A DNA stretch of 64,000 nucleotides from DATKRB01 sp963794215 (GTDB lineage: Bacteria; Actinomycetota; Acidimicrobiia; Acidimicrobiales; RAAP-2): assembly GCA_963794215.1 (NCBI GenBank), contig CAWCCQ010000008.1:62001-126000 (forward strand), in the 5' to 3' direction. Below the pieces are notes generated by a model, which saw only the letters and a program-made list of their open reading frames with translations, had not been told where the DNA came from and searched no databases. The translations under genes were made by a program, and so were the position numbers. Positions 37,547 to 45,984 of the stretch are shown here, one piece after another (the first letter of the stretch is position 1; every line of letters begins with the position of its first letter).

Positions 37547-39022
37547 TCAGGGCTGGACGAAGGCGTACACCGCGGCGCCGTTGTACTGCGCGGAGTCGCC
37601 GACCAGGAACGGACCGTTGATCACGACCGCCAAGGAACCGGTGCTGCCAGGGCCGGCGTCGCCCTCGATGGTGATGATCGCATCGTCGGGCCACACCTCA
37701 GCGACGATGCCCGCGTGGACCGACGTCGCCGACGAGCTCGGCCCCGTGCCGTAGAGGACGACGTCGCCGGGAACCGGCGTCGTCGTCGGTGCCAGCGCCG
37801 ATCCGCGTTGGACTCCCCACGCCCAGATGCTCCCCGTGAACGGGTACGACGGGATGGGAATTCCGCCTTGTTGCACCGCCCAGGTGGCGAACAGCGCGCA
37901 CCACTCCTCGCACGGACCGTAGGGGTTGCAGAAGTATCCGGGATCGGGGTCAGGCTGGACCTGGGACTCGGCCGCCGCAACGATGGCGGCCGAGCCGGGG
38001 AACGAGCCGTTGGGCGGCGGGTTCGAGAACGTGTAGTTCCAACCGTCAGGATCCAGCAGCCAGTAGCCCGTCCCGTTACCCGACGGCACGATCGCCGCAA
38101 TCGGGGTGGCGGCCGCGCTGACGTCGAGCGAGCCATAGAAGTGCGCGTCGCCAAAGGTGAACACCCCGCCGTCGCTACCCACCAGCCAATAGCCGGCACC
38201 GTCGCGAGTGGCGGCCATGCCCGAGATCGAGGCGTTGAGCGGCCGCCCGCCCATAGAGCCCTCGAAAGAGGCGTCGCCGTAGGCGAAGATTCCCCCGTCG
38301 CCCGCTACCAGCCAGTAACCCTTGCCGTCGGAGGTGGCGGCCATGCCGACGATCGATGCGTTGAGGGGCTGACCACCTCGGCCCCCCAGGTAGGCCGCGT
38401 CCCCGAATGCGAAGACGCCCCCGTCGGCGGCTACCAACCAGTAGCCCTTGCCGTCGGGGGTGGCGGCCATGCCGACGATGGGCTGGTTGAGATGCGTCCC
38501 GCCCATGGATCCGAAGAACTGCGCGTCGCCCATGGCGAAGACGCCCCCGTCCACGGCAGCGAGCCAGTAGCCCTGATCGTCGGCCGTGGGTGCCATAGCA
38601 ACAATGGGGCCCTGGAGCGTCACGTTGCCGAGTGAGCCGTCGAACGACGCGTCACCCGAGGCGTACACCCCGCCGTCGGCGCCCACCAGCCACATCCCGT
38701 TGCCGTCACGAGTGGCGACCGCGTCGACGATGAGGGTGTTGAGCGAGGCCGGGACCACCGGTGCGGGTGCGGTCTGGCCGAAGGGGAACAGTCCTCCGCC
38801 CGGGTAGGAGTGTGGCTGGAGCACCGCGTGCTCGGTCGTCCCTGCGGGCAGTGGCGGCAACCTGCTGCTGGACGCTCCAGCAACGCTCGGCGTGCCAATC
38901 AGCGCGCACAGCGCGAGAAGCCCGGCGCACGCCACCAGGCGGATCAGAGCACCCACGGTCGAGGCCGGCGCACCGCCGCCGGTACTGCGCCGGCGACCGG
39001 CGGCCGACAGCGTGCCCGTCAC
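37547..39022 (-). CDS. Secreted six-repeat propeller-like protein with C-terminal CHAP domain
   Basis: 491 residues from a GTG at 39022. After a signal or anchor helix (about residues 23-48) come six repeats of about 42 residues (93-345), consensus LNxPIVGMAATxDGKGYWLVAxDGGVFAFGDAxFxGSxGG, likely beta-propeller blades. The C-terminal 140 residues look like a CHAP amidohydrolase: EEWCALFATWAVQQGG supplies the Cys and SVHAGIVAEV the His, followed by ITIEGD. CHAP enzymes cut peptidoglycan peptides. Such repeats are common in Acidimicrobiia but have no known function that I can name. Divergent from acnA. Confidence 0.75.
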   Translation of the reverse strand: MTGTLSAAGRRRSTGGGAPASTVGALIRLVACAGLLALCALIGTPSVAGASSSRLPPLPAGTTEHAVLQPHSYPGGGLFPFGQTAPAPVVPASLNTLIVDAVATRDGNGMWLVGADGGVYASGDASFDGSLGNVTLQGPIVAMAPTADDQGYWLAAVDGGVFAMGDAQFFGSMGGTHLNQPIVGMAATPDGKGYWLVAADGGVFAFGDAAYLGGRGGQPLNASIVGMAATSDGKGYWLVAGDGGIFAYGDASFEGSMGGRPLNASISGMAATRDGAGYWLVGSDGGVFTFGDAHFYGSLDVSAAATPIAAIVPSGNGTGYWLLDPDGWNYTFSNPPPNGSFPGSAAIVAAAESQVQPDPDPGYFCNPYGPCEEWCALFATWAVQQGGIPIPSYPFTGSIWAWGVQRGSALAPTTTPVPGDVVLYGTGPSSSATSVHAGIVAEVWPDDAIITIEGDAGPGSTGSLAVVINGPFLVGDSAQYNGAAVYAFVQP

Positions 39023-39155
39023 AGGGGCGAGCGTGGCACACCCAGCGCGGCGCGCGGGTTCACCCCGCGAGGCCAGGGACGTCGCGGGAGCGCTCGGAGA
39101 GGAGAGTCGGGCTTCGCGCAGGCGCCTACGCCGCTCGTCACGGCAGAATGGCCCC

Positions 39156-41888
39156 ATGGCACCTGACTCCTCCCCCCACCCCAACAGCTTCCGGGCGCGC
39201 TCCACGCTGGCCGTCGGCGCCAAGAGCTACGAGATCTTCTCGCTCCACGCCGAGGCGCTGACCGGGGGCCACGACATTCGGCGACTGCCCTACAGCATCA
39301 AGGTTCTCCTCGAGAACCTCCTCCGCCATGAGGACGGGATCAAGGTGACCGCGGCGGACATCGAGGCAGTTGCCGGGTGGGGCCGCCAGCCCAAGGCGCA
39401 CGGCGCCAACGCCGGCGACGACGCCCACGAGATCGCCCTGAGTCCAGAGCGGGTGCTCATGCAGGACTTCACGGGGGTGCCGGCCGTCGTCGATCTCGCG
39501 GCGATGCGTGACGCGCTGGCGGCGCTCGGCGGCGATGCAGCCCGCATCAACCCGCTCGTGCCCGTCGAGCTGGTCATCGACCACTCGGTCATCGCCGAGC
39601 GGTCCGGATCGCCCGGCGTCGAGAGCCAGAACGTCCGGATCGAGTACGAGCGCAACGTGGAGCGCTACCAACTACTGCGCTGGGCCCAGGGGTCCTTCGA
39701 CGGGTTGCGGGTCGTACCTCCTGGTACCGGCATCTGCCACCAGGTCAACCTCGAACACCTGTCGAGGGTCGTCTTCGCGACGCCTTCGGGCGAGGCGTTC
39801 TGCGACACCCTGGTCGGGACCGACTCGCACACCACGATGGTGAACGGGCTGGGCGTGCTCGGTTGGGGCGTGGGGGGGATTGAGGCCGAGGCGGCCATGC
39901 TCGGCCAGCCTCTCTCGATGCTCCTGCCTCCGGTGGTCGGATTGCGTCTCTATGGGCAATTGCCCGAGGGGACCACCGCGACCGACCTCGTCCTCACCAT
40001 CACCGAGCTGCTGCGTGCCAAGGGCGTCGTCGGGGCGTTCGTCGAGGCGTACGGGCCCGGCGTCGCAGCGGTCCCCGTGGAGAACCGCGCCACCATCGGC
40101 AACATGTCGCCCGAATACGGCGCAACGTGCACCGTCTTCCCGATCGACACAGCCACCATCGACTACCTGCGGTTCACCGGTCGCGAGGAGGAGCACCTCG
40201 CGCTGGTTGAGGCCTACGCCAAGGCGCAGGGGCTTTGGCACGAGCCGGCGCTCGAACCCGTGTTCTCCGACACCGTCGAGCTCGACCTTTCGACGGTGGT
40301 CCCAAGCCTCGCCGGACCCGCCCGTCCCCAGGATCGGGTGGCCTTGGGCGAAGCCGGCGAGCGCTACCGGGCCGCCCTGGGCCGCCCTGGCCGGAGCGCT
40401 CCCGTGAGCGCCCCTGTGAGCGAGGCCGAGAGCGAGGACGGCGCCGATTCGGGGCCGATCACCGTGCGCGACGGCGACGTGGTCATCGCTGCCATCACGA
40501 GCTGCACCAACACGTCGAATCCCCAGGTCATGGTGGCCGCCGGGCTCCTCGCCCGACGGGCCGCAACGCTCGGGTTGCGAACCAAGCCGTGGGTCAAGAC
40601 GTCGTTGGCGCCCGGGTCGCGCGTGGTGATGGACTACCTCGGGCGCGCCGGGCTCATCGAGCCCCTCGAAACCCTGGGGTTCTATCTCGTGGGATTCGGC
40701 TGCACGACCTGTATCGGGAACTCCGGACCCTTGTTGCCCGGGATCTCCGAGGCCGTTCGCGATGCCGACCTGTCGGTTGTGTCGGTGCTGTCGGGGAACC
40801 GCAACTTCGAGGGGCGGATCCATCCCGACGTCCGCATGAACTACCTGGCGTCGCCCCCCCTCGTCGTGGCGTACACGTTGGCCGGCACGATGGACATCGA
40901 TCTGGCCACCGACCCCATCGGCACCGCGACGGACGGCACCGAGGTGCGGCTGGCCGAGCTGTGGCCGACCGAGGTCGAGGTCGCGCAGGCCATACGTTCG
41001 TCGCTCAGCTCCGAGGAGTTCCGCACCCGCTACGCCTCGGTGTTCGACGGGGACGAGCTGTGGCGGTCGGTCACCGTGGCCGAGGGCGAGACCTTCAGTT
41101 GGGACGACGGGTCCACCTACGTGCTTCGGCCGCCTTTCTTCGACACCATGCAAGGCGACCCGAGCCCCGTCACCGAAATCCACGGTGCGCGGGTGCTGGC
41201 CGTGCTCGGTGACTCGGTCACCACCGACCACATCTCCCCTGCCGGTTCGATTGGGCCCAACACGCCGGCCGGGCGGTACCTGGTCGAGCACGGGGTGACC
41301 CGCGAGGACTTCAACTCCTACGGCGCTCGGCGTGGCAATCACGAGGTGATGATGCGTGGGACGTTCGCCAATGTCCGCCTCCGCAACCAGCTTGCTCCAG
41401 GCACCGAGGGCGGCGTCACATTGCATCTCCCCGACGGCGACCAGACCACCATCTACGAGGCGTCGATGCGCTACCAGGCCGATGGCGTGCCGCTGGTCGT
41501 GCTGGCCGGCAAGGAGTACGGATCAGGCTCGAGCCGCGACTGGGCAGCCAAGGGCACCAGGCTCCTCGGGGTCAGCGCCGTGCTGGCCGAAAGCTACGAG
41601 CGGATCCACCGTTCGAACCTGGTCGGGATGGGCGTGCTGCCGTTGCAGTACCTGCCAGACGAGTCGGCGGCCACGCTGGGGCTGAACGGCCACGAGGTGC
41701 TCTCGATCAGCGGATTGCTGGCGCTCAACGAGGGGGTGCTGCCCAAGGAGGTCACCGTCGGCGCCGTGCGCGACGACGGATTTGCCCTGCAATTCAGCGC
41801 CCGGGTGCGGATCGACACACCCATGGAGGCCGAGTACTACCGCCACGGCGGCATCCTGCAGTACGTGCTGCGCCAACTGGCTGGGTAG
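39156..41888 (+). CDS. acnA: Aconitate hydratase A
   Basis: 910 residues. Aconitase isomerises citrate to isocitrate with a [4Fe-4S] cluster. Seen: GTDSHTTMVNGLGVLGWGVGG, cluster cysteines in SCTNTSNP and GCTTCIGNSG, and the swivel-domain TTDHISPAGSI, RGNHEVMMRGTFAN and GKEYGSGSSRDWAAKG. Length is that of the AcnA/IRP1 type, so a moonlighting RNA-binding role when iron is low is possible. The ATG at 39156 fits the family N-terminus; the frame is open much further upstream, opposite the CHAP gene. Confidence 0.96.
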   Translation: MAPDSSPHPNSFRARSTLAVGAKSYEIFSLHAEALTGGHDIRRLPYSIKVLLENLLRHEDGIKVTAADIEAVAGWGRQPKAHGANAGDDAHEIALSPERVLMQDFTGVPAVVDLAAMRDALAALGGDAARINPLVPVELVIDHSVIAERSGSPGVESQNVRIEYERNVERYQLLRWAQGSFDGLRVVPPGTGICHQVNLEHLSRVVFATPSGEAFCDTLVGTDSHTTMVNGLGVLGWGVGGIEAEAAMLGQPLSMLLPPVVGLRLYGQLPEGTTATDLVLTITELLRAKGVVGAFVEAYGPGVAAVPVENRATIGNMSPEYGATCTVFPIDTATIDYLRFTGREEEHLALVEAYAKAQGLWHEPALEPVFSDTVELDLSTVVPSLAGPARPQDRVALGEAGERYRAALGRPGRSAPVSAPVSEAESEDGADSGPITVRDGDVVIAAITSCTNTSNPQVMVAAGLLARRAATLGLRTKPWVKTSLAPGSRVVMDYLGRAGLIEPLETLGFYLVGFGCTTCIGNSGPLLPGISEAVRDADLSVVSVLSGNRNFEGRIHPDVRMNYLASPPLVVAYTLAGTMDIDLATDPIGTATDGTEVRLAELWPTEVEVAQAIRSSLSSEEFRTRYASVFDGDELWRSVTVAEGETFSWDDGSTYVLRPPFFDTMQGDPSPVTEIHGARVLAVLGDSVTTDHISPAGSIGPNTPAGRYLVEHGVTREDFNSYGARRGNHEVMMRGTFANVRLRNQLAPGTEGGVTLHLPDGDQTTIYEASMRYQADGVPLVVLAGKEYGSGSSRDWAAKGTRLLGVSAVLAESYERIHRSNLVGMGVLPLQYLPDESAATLGLNGHEVLSISGLLALNEGVLPKEVTVGAVRDDGFALQFSARVRIDTPMEAEYYRHGGILQYVLRQLAG

Positions 41889-41907
41889 CCGCCCGGACCA
41901 CCGCAGG

Positions 41908-41932
41908 TATTTCCTGACTATTTTGGTCGGGT
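41908..41932. promoter_or_regulatory. Second IscR/Rrf2-like operator
   Basis: TTTCCTGACTATTTTGGTC followed by GGGTTC closely copies the palindrome in the cysH-cysD region (shared TGACTAwwwTGGTCGrGTTyG). It lies just after acnA, an Fe-S enzyme gene, and about 100 bases before the secreted repeat-protein gene. No convincing -35/-10 pair is placed around it, so its target is inferred from position. Confidence 0.4.
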
Positions 41933-42028
41933 TCGTGGATTCTCTCGTAGAAGGGGGAATACCATGAGCGCACCCCGAGGGGGACGCGCAGCGACAACCG
42001 TCGCCGGCGTGACGAAAGGAGCAGCCCT

Positions 42029-43015
42029 GTGCCGCCTGCAGCAAATGACCCGACGCGGTCCCTCCGCCACTCGGCGTCGTCCAACATGGGGGGCCGCGTT
42101 TCACGCCTTACGCGGCCGGCGTTCTTAGTGGCGGGAGCGATTGGGGTAGCGGCACCGATCGGCTTGGGCGCACTGTCGGCGCCATTGGCCGCGGCAGCGA
42201 CACCCCCGACCGCGGGGTACTGGCTGGCCGCGACCAACGGTGGCGTCTACGGGGTCGGGGGGGCCGGTCAGTATGGATTTGCCATCGGGGTCGCCAACAG
42301 CCCTGTAGTGGGGATCGCGGCGACCGCCACTGGCAAGGGCTACTGGGAGGTCTCGTCGACCGGGGGCGTCTTCGCCTACGGGGACGCCGTCTTCTACGGA
42401 TCGCTCGGGGGAGTGAAGCTCCGGGCCCCGATCGTCGGCATCGCGGCCAGCTCTGACGGCAAGGGCTACTACCTCGTCGGCGCCGACGGGGGCGTCTTCG
42501 CCTACGGGGACGCCAAGTACGAGGGCTCGGCAGCGACGGTGCCGCTGAGCGCACCGATCGTGGGCATCTCGCCGACCAGCACCGGCAGCGGCTACTACCT
42601 CGTGGCCGCCGACGGGGGCGTCTTCGCCTACGGGGACGCCAAGTTCTCCGGCACGATCTCGACGACGCTCGGCACCCCGACGCCGTCCCCGGCCGTGGGC
42701 ATCACCGCCGATCCGGTGGGCGCCGGCTATCTCATCACCACTGCAGCGGGCGGCGTCTACGCCTTCGGAGGCGCGCCGTTCTACTCGTCGCCGCTGCTCG
42801 CCGGCACGGTCCCCAACGGTTCGGTCGTCTCGATCACCTACACCCCCGACGCCAAGGGCTACTGGGTGAGCGCGTCGGACGGTGGGGTCTTCAACTACCA
42901 GGCTCCGACGGGTGGCGACGCCACGTTCTTCGGGTCGGTTCCCGGGCTCTTGGCCTCGGCCGGTCTGGCCGCCACGCCCCCCTCACCGATCGTCGGCTTC
43001 GCCGCCGCGCCCTGA
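42029..43015 (+). CDS. Secreted repeat protein, six propeller-like repeats, no enzymatic domain
   Basis: 328 residues from a GTG with GAAAGGAG upstream. A signal sequence (about residues 28-58, ending APLAAAA) precedes six repeats of 41-46 residues of the form APIVGIAASxDGKGYYLVGADGGVFAYGDAKxxGS, the same family as the CHAP protein beyond acnA. They fill the whole mature protein. Function unknown; an exported structural or binding module is plausible. Its 3' end overlaps the EAL gene on the other strand by 121 bases. A preceding ATG frame at 41964 is discussed under rejected items. Confidence 0.8.
   Translation: MPPAANDPTRSLRHSASSNMGGRVSRLTRPAFLVAGAIGVAAPIGLGALSAPLAAAATPPTAGYWLAATNGGVYGVGGAGQYGFAIGVANSPVVGIAATATGKGYWEVSSTGGVFAYGDAVFYGSLGGVKLRAPIVGIAASSDGKGYYLVGADGGVFAYGDAKYEGSAATVPLSAPIVGISPTSTGSGYYLVAADGGVFAYGDAKFSGTISTTLGTPTPSPAVGITADPVGAGYLITTAAGGVYAFGGAPFYSSPLLAGTVPNGSVVSITYTPDAKGYWVSASDGGVFNYQAPTGGDATFFGSVPGLLASAGLAATPPSPIVGFAAAP
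42361..42640 (+). repeat. Exact 28-bp coding repeat at 126-bp period
   Basis: CGGGGGCGTCTTCGCCTACG followed by GGGACGCC occurs identically at 42361, 42487 and 42613, exactly 42 codons apart, encoding GGVFAYGDA in successive blades. DNA identity above what protein conservation needs suggests recent duplication or gene conversion between blades. Confidence 0.9.
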
Positions 43016-44973
43016 GGTTGCTGATCGGCCGGTTCGGCGCCTGGGACGTGGCCGTGCGAGTCGACGAAGCCGAGGAGTTCGAGCTCTGGCAGTGGCCGCG
43101 CCAGGTGGTATCCCTGGAGGAGATCGAAGCCCAAGTCGACGAGTCGCCGCTCGGTGGCCTGGTCCTCGACCCCCTCGGCCACCGCGATCAGCCCGAGGCG
43201 ATGAGCGAGCTCGCTGAACGTGGCCACGATCGCCTCGTGGGCCGGCGAGCTGGACGAGCGCTGAATGAAGCTGCGGTCGATCTTGAGCTCGTCGATGGGC
43301 AGGCTCGCCAGGGCCGCCAACGAGGTGTGTCCGGTGCCGAAGTCGTCCACAGCGACCCGTATCCCGAGGCTCCTGAGCTCGCCCAGCCGTTCCATCGCCT
43401 GGGGCAGATCGGCTGCCGCGGTCTCGGTCAGCTCGACGGTCAGGCACGACGGCGGAAGGTCGCGGGTGGCGAGCTCGCCCAGGATCCACTCGACGAGATC
43501 GGTGCGCGTCAGCGTGGTCGCCGACAGGTTGACCGACACCGGAATCCGCCTGTCCTCGGCGCGCCAGCGTTGCTGGGCGTCGAGTGCTTCGGACAGAATC
43601 CAGCCCGTCAGGCGGTCGATGAGGCCCGTTCGCTCGGCGAGGGGCACGAAGCGTTCAGGAGAGATCACGCCATGCTCGGGGCTCGACCAGCGTAAGAGCG
43701 CCTCCACCGACGACGGCCGACCCGAGGCACAAGCGATCTGCGGCTGATAGACGAGCGACAGCTGCCCCCGTTCGCCTGCTGTCCGCAGAGCGGCCAGCAG
43801 ACCGAGGTCCTCGGCGGTCAACGCGTCGCGATCGCCGTCCCACAACGCCCATAGGCGTCCTTCGGTCGCGGCGCGATGGGCGCTGAGCGAGGCCCGGCGG
43901 ACCAGCTCGGACATCTCGGTCCCGTCCCAGGGACCGAGCGTCAACCCGGTCGCCGTGCGCAGTGAAACCTCCACTCCGTCGATCAGGTACCGCCCGGACC
44001 CGACGGCGTCGGTCAGCGTTCGAGCCAACAGCAGCGCATCGTCGATCGCCGTCTCTCGCTCCGGGCCCGCAGGCAGCGCACGGGCGACGATCGCGATGTC
44101 ACCCTCCACCCTGCCGATCAGCGCGTCGGTGGGAAGCACCTGTCCCAGGTTCTCGACCACCCTGCGCAGCAGCTCGGTGCCAACCCGGTAGCCGAGAGCC
44201 TCCCGCGCCTCTGCGATGCCCCTGACCAGCACCGCCGCCACCGCGATGGGAACGCCCTGGTCACGAGTGCTCAGGCGAGACGCGAAACCAAAGCCGTTGA
44301 GCAGGCCGGTGTCCGGATCGAGGGTTCCCTGGCGGCGTGACGAGCGGGTGAGCAGAAAGACGGCCGCCACGGTCGCGCCGGTCGCCACGGCGACAACGGC
44401 CGACACGACGGCGGCCGGCCCCGCTCCCAGCGCGCTGCGCAGCCCAGCCCACAGTGCGACGGCTGACACCGCCTGGTAGACCAACACCGACCGCGCCGGA
44501 AAGAACAACGCGACGAAAATGCCCATCACCCCGTAGAACGGCACGAAAGCCAAGGCCATCCCCGTACCGTGGCCCGCCCACACGAGCAGCGACGTGTCGA
44601 GCACCCAGAGGCCAACCAACACCTCGCACCACCGCGCCGCCACCGTTCGTACGGAGAGCAACACCGCCCAGACAAGCACGGTGACCATGCCCGCGCACAG
44701 GACGACCCCGACGGCCAGCCCAGACCAGCGCCAGGCCAGGCCGGCCACCGGCCAGAACACGATGGCCACGCCGTAGAGGGCGCGCAGGACCGAAAGCGGG
44801 CTGAGCAGCTCCATCGGGCTGTCGAGCGCGAACCACGACCGGGTCTTGGGAAAGATCCGGCGCAGCGCGGCGCCCCCCAAGGCGAGCCGCGTGCCGGTGA
44901 CCACCTCGCCGTCCGAACCGCTGGCCGCAGCCCAACCCCGCCATCGCGAGTCGGTCGGGCGCGCCACGCTCAT
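42895..44973 (-). CDS. Membrane EAL-domain protein with degenerate GGDEF domain
   Basis: 692 residues from ATG 44973, with GGGAGG upstream. About six membrane helices (residues 55-205) precede a GGDEF-fold domain whose active loop reads GRVEGDIAIV, so diguanylate cyclase activity is unlikely. The EAL domain keeps EALLRW, the ELTET glutamate, DDFGTGHTSL, KIDRSFI and AEGVE, so it should cleave cyclic-di-GMP. The GGDEF part may bind GTP to regulate it. The Pro/Ala-rich tail is encoded opposite the end of the repeat protein. The signal sensed by the membrane part is unknown. Confidence 0.88.
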   Translation of the reverse strand: MSVARPTDSRWRGWAAASGSDGEVVTGTRLALGGAALRRIFPKTRSWFALDSPMELLSPLSVLRALYGVAIVFWPVAGLAWRWSGLAVGVVLCAGMVTVLVWAVLLSVRTVAARWCEVLVGLWVLDTSLLVWAGHGTGMALAFVPFYGVMGIFVALFFPARSVLVYQAVSAVALWAGLRSALGAGPAAVVSAVVAVATGATVAAVFLLTRSSRRQGTLDPDTGLLNGFGFASRLSTRDQGVPIAVAAVLVRGIAEAREALGYRVGTELLRRVVENLGQVLPTDALIGRVEGDIAIVARALPAGPERETAIDDALLLARTLTDAVGSGRYLIDGVEVSLRTATGLTLGPWDGTEMSELVRRASLSAHRAATEGRLWALWDGDRDALTAEDLGLLAALRTAGERGQLSLVYQPQIACASGRPSSVEALLRWSSPEHGVISPERFVPLAERTGLIDRLTGWILSEALDAQQRWRAEDRRIPVSVNLSATTLTRTDLVEWILGELATRDLPPSCLTVELTETAAADLPQAMERLGELRSLGIRVAVDDFGTGHTSLAALASLPIDELKIDRSFIQRSSSSPAHEAIVATFSELAHRLGLIAVAEGVEDQATERRLVDLGFDLLQGYHLARPLPELELLGFVDSHGHVPGAEPADQQPQGAAAKPTIGEGGVAARPAEAKSPGTDPKNVASPPVGAW

Positions 44974-45110
44974 CGGGTAGGGCCTCCCGCCACCGCCGGC
45001 CACGACTCCACGCTAACAGCGAGGAGGAGAAATCCCTCCATAACCCCAGTTCCCCGCCTCGACCACGTCGCAAGGGCCGGGGCCGCCGGGGCGCTGCCCT
45101 CGAGCTACTC

Positions 45111-45136
45111 GGCGGTTAGCGGACGGGGGGCGGTTA
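45111..45136. promoter_or_regulatory. Direct repeat GGCGGTTA, 18-bp spacing, between pstB2 and the EAL gene
   Basis: GGCGGTTA occurs at 45111-45118 and 45129-45136, about 1.7 turns of helix apart, in the 177-base gap after the pst operon and before the EAL gene start. It might be an activator site for the EAL gene. No -35/-10 pair was identified. Confidence 0.25.
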
Positions 45137-45150
45137 CCGGTCTGGGCGGC

Positions 45151-45984
45151 TCAGCCCACGATCCCGGTCACATAGTCAGCGGTGCGGGGATCGACCGGAT
45201 CGGAGAAGACCTGCGTCGTCGGACCAAACTCCGCGAGCTCGCCCACGCGCTCGTCGTCGAGGAGGAGCACCGCGGTCCACTCCGAGCATCGGGTCGCCTG
45301 GAACATGTTGTGCGTGACCAGGGCAATGGTGACCTCGCTGGCCAGCTGGGTGATCAGCTCCTCGATCGCTGCCGTCGAGATTGGGTCGAGCGCCGAGCAC
45401 GGCTCGTCCATGAGCAGGACTTCGGGCTCGACCGCCAAGGCCCGCGCGATGCACAAGCGTTGCTGCTGCCCGCCCGACAGAGCGATGGCCGGAGTCTTCA
45501 GGCGATCCTTGACCGTGTCCCAGAGCGCCGCCGAGCGCAGCGCCCGCTCAGCGGCGTCTCGTAGCGCCGAGTGGTGGCGCACCCCGTTGAAGCGCAGCCC
45601 AGACACCGCGTTGTCAAAGATCGACATCGTGGGGAACGGATTGGGCCGCTGGAACACCATTCCGATCCGGCGCCGAGTCAGCTCCGGCTCGGCCTCCGGA
45701 CCGTAGACATCGAGATCACCCAGCCGGACCGAGCCCGATACCACCGCCCCGGACCGGTCGTGCATCCGGTTGACGGCGCGCAAGACAGTGGTCTTGCCGC
45801 AGCCCGAGGGCCCCACGAGCGCTGTCACCCGACGTGCCGCCAGCGGGAACGACACGTTGCGCACCGCGTGATGACGGCCAAAGTCGACGGCGACGTTCTC
45901 GAGCACGACCGCTGGCGGGACGTCGGTCTCGGCATTCGGCTGGGCCCCGGACCCCGGCGCACCAAGCACCGGCGCGCGCTTCAC
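45151..45984 (-). CDS. pstB: Phosphate ABC transporter ATP-binding protein, second copy
   Basis: 277 residues. Walker A GPSGCGKTT, Q-loop VFQRPNPFPTMSIFDN, signature LSGGQQQRLCIARAL, Walker B VLLMDEPCSALDP and H-loop THNMFQATR are intact, so it should hydrolyse ATP for phosphate import. It is a clear paralogue of the gene just upstream, sharing RMHDxSGAVVSG and the C-terminal DPRTxxYV. The two overlap by 4 bases. It is last in the pst operon. Confidence 0.93.
   Translation of the reverse strand: MKRAPVLGAPGSGAQPNAETDVPPAVVLENVAVDFGRHHAVRNVSFPLAARRVTALVGPSGCGKTTVLRAVNRMHDRSGAVVSGSVRLGDLDVYGPEAEPELTRRRIGMVFQRPNPFPTMSIFDNAVSGLRFNGVRHHSALRDAAERALRSAALWDTVKDRLKTPAIALSGGQQQRLCIARALAVEPEVLLMDEPCSALDPISTAAIEELITQLASEVTIALVTHNMFQATRCSEWTAVLLLDDERVGELAEFGPTTQVFSDPVDPRTADYVTGIVG

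Noticed and set aside
41964..42128. A 54-codon ATG frame with a GGGGG upstream, just before the secreted repeat protein
   Set aside because: It overlaps the real gene's start in another frame and its product is Arg/Gly-rich with no pattern. A regulatory leader peptide cannot be excluded but nothing supports it.
42361..42640. CRISPR-like spaced repeats
   Set aside because: The repeats are in frame inside a coding gene, spacers are conserved blade sequence, and no cas genes are present.
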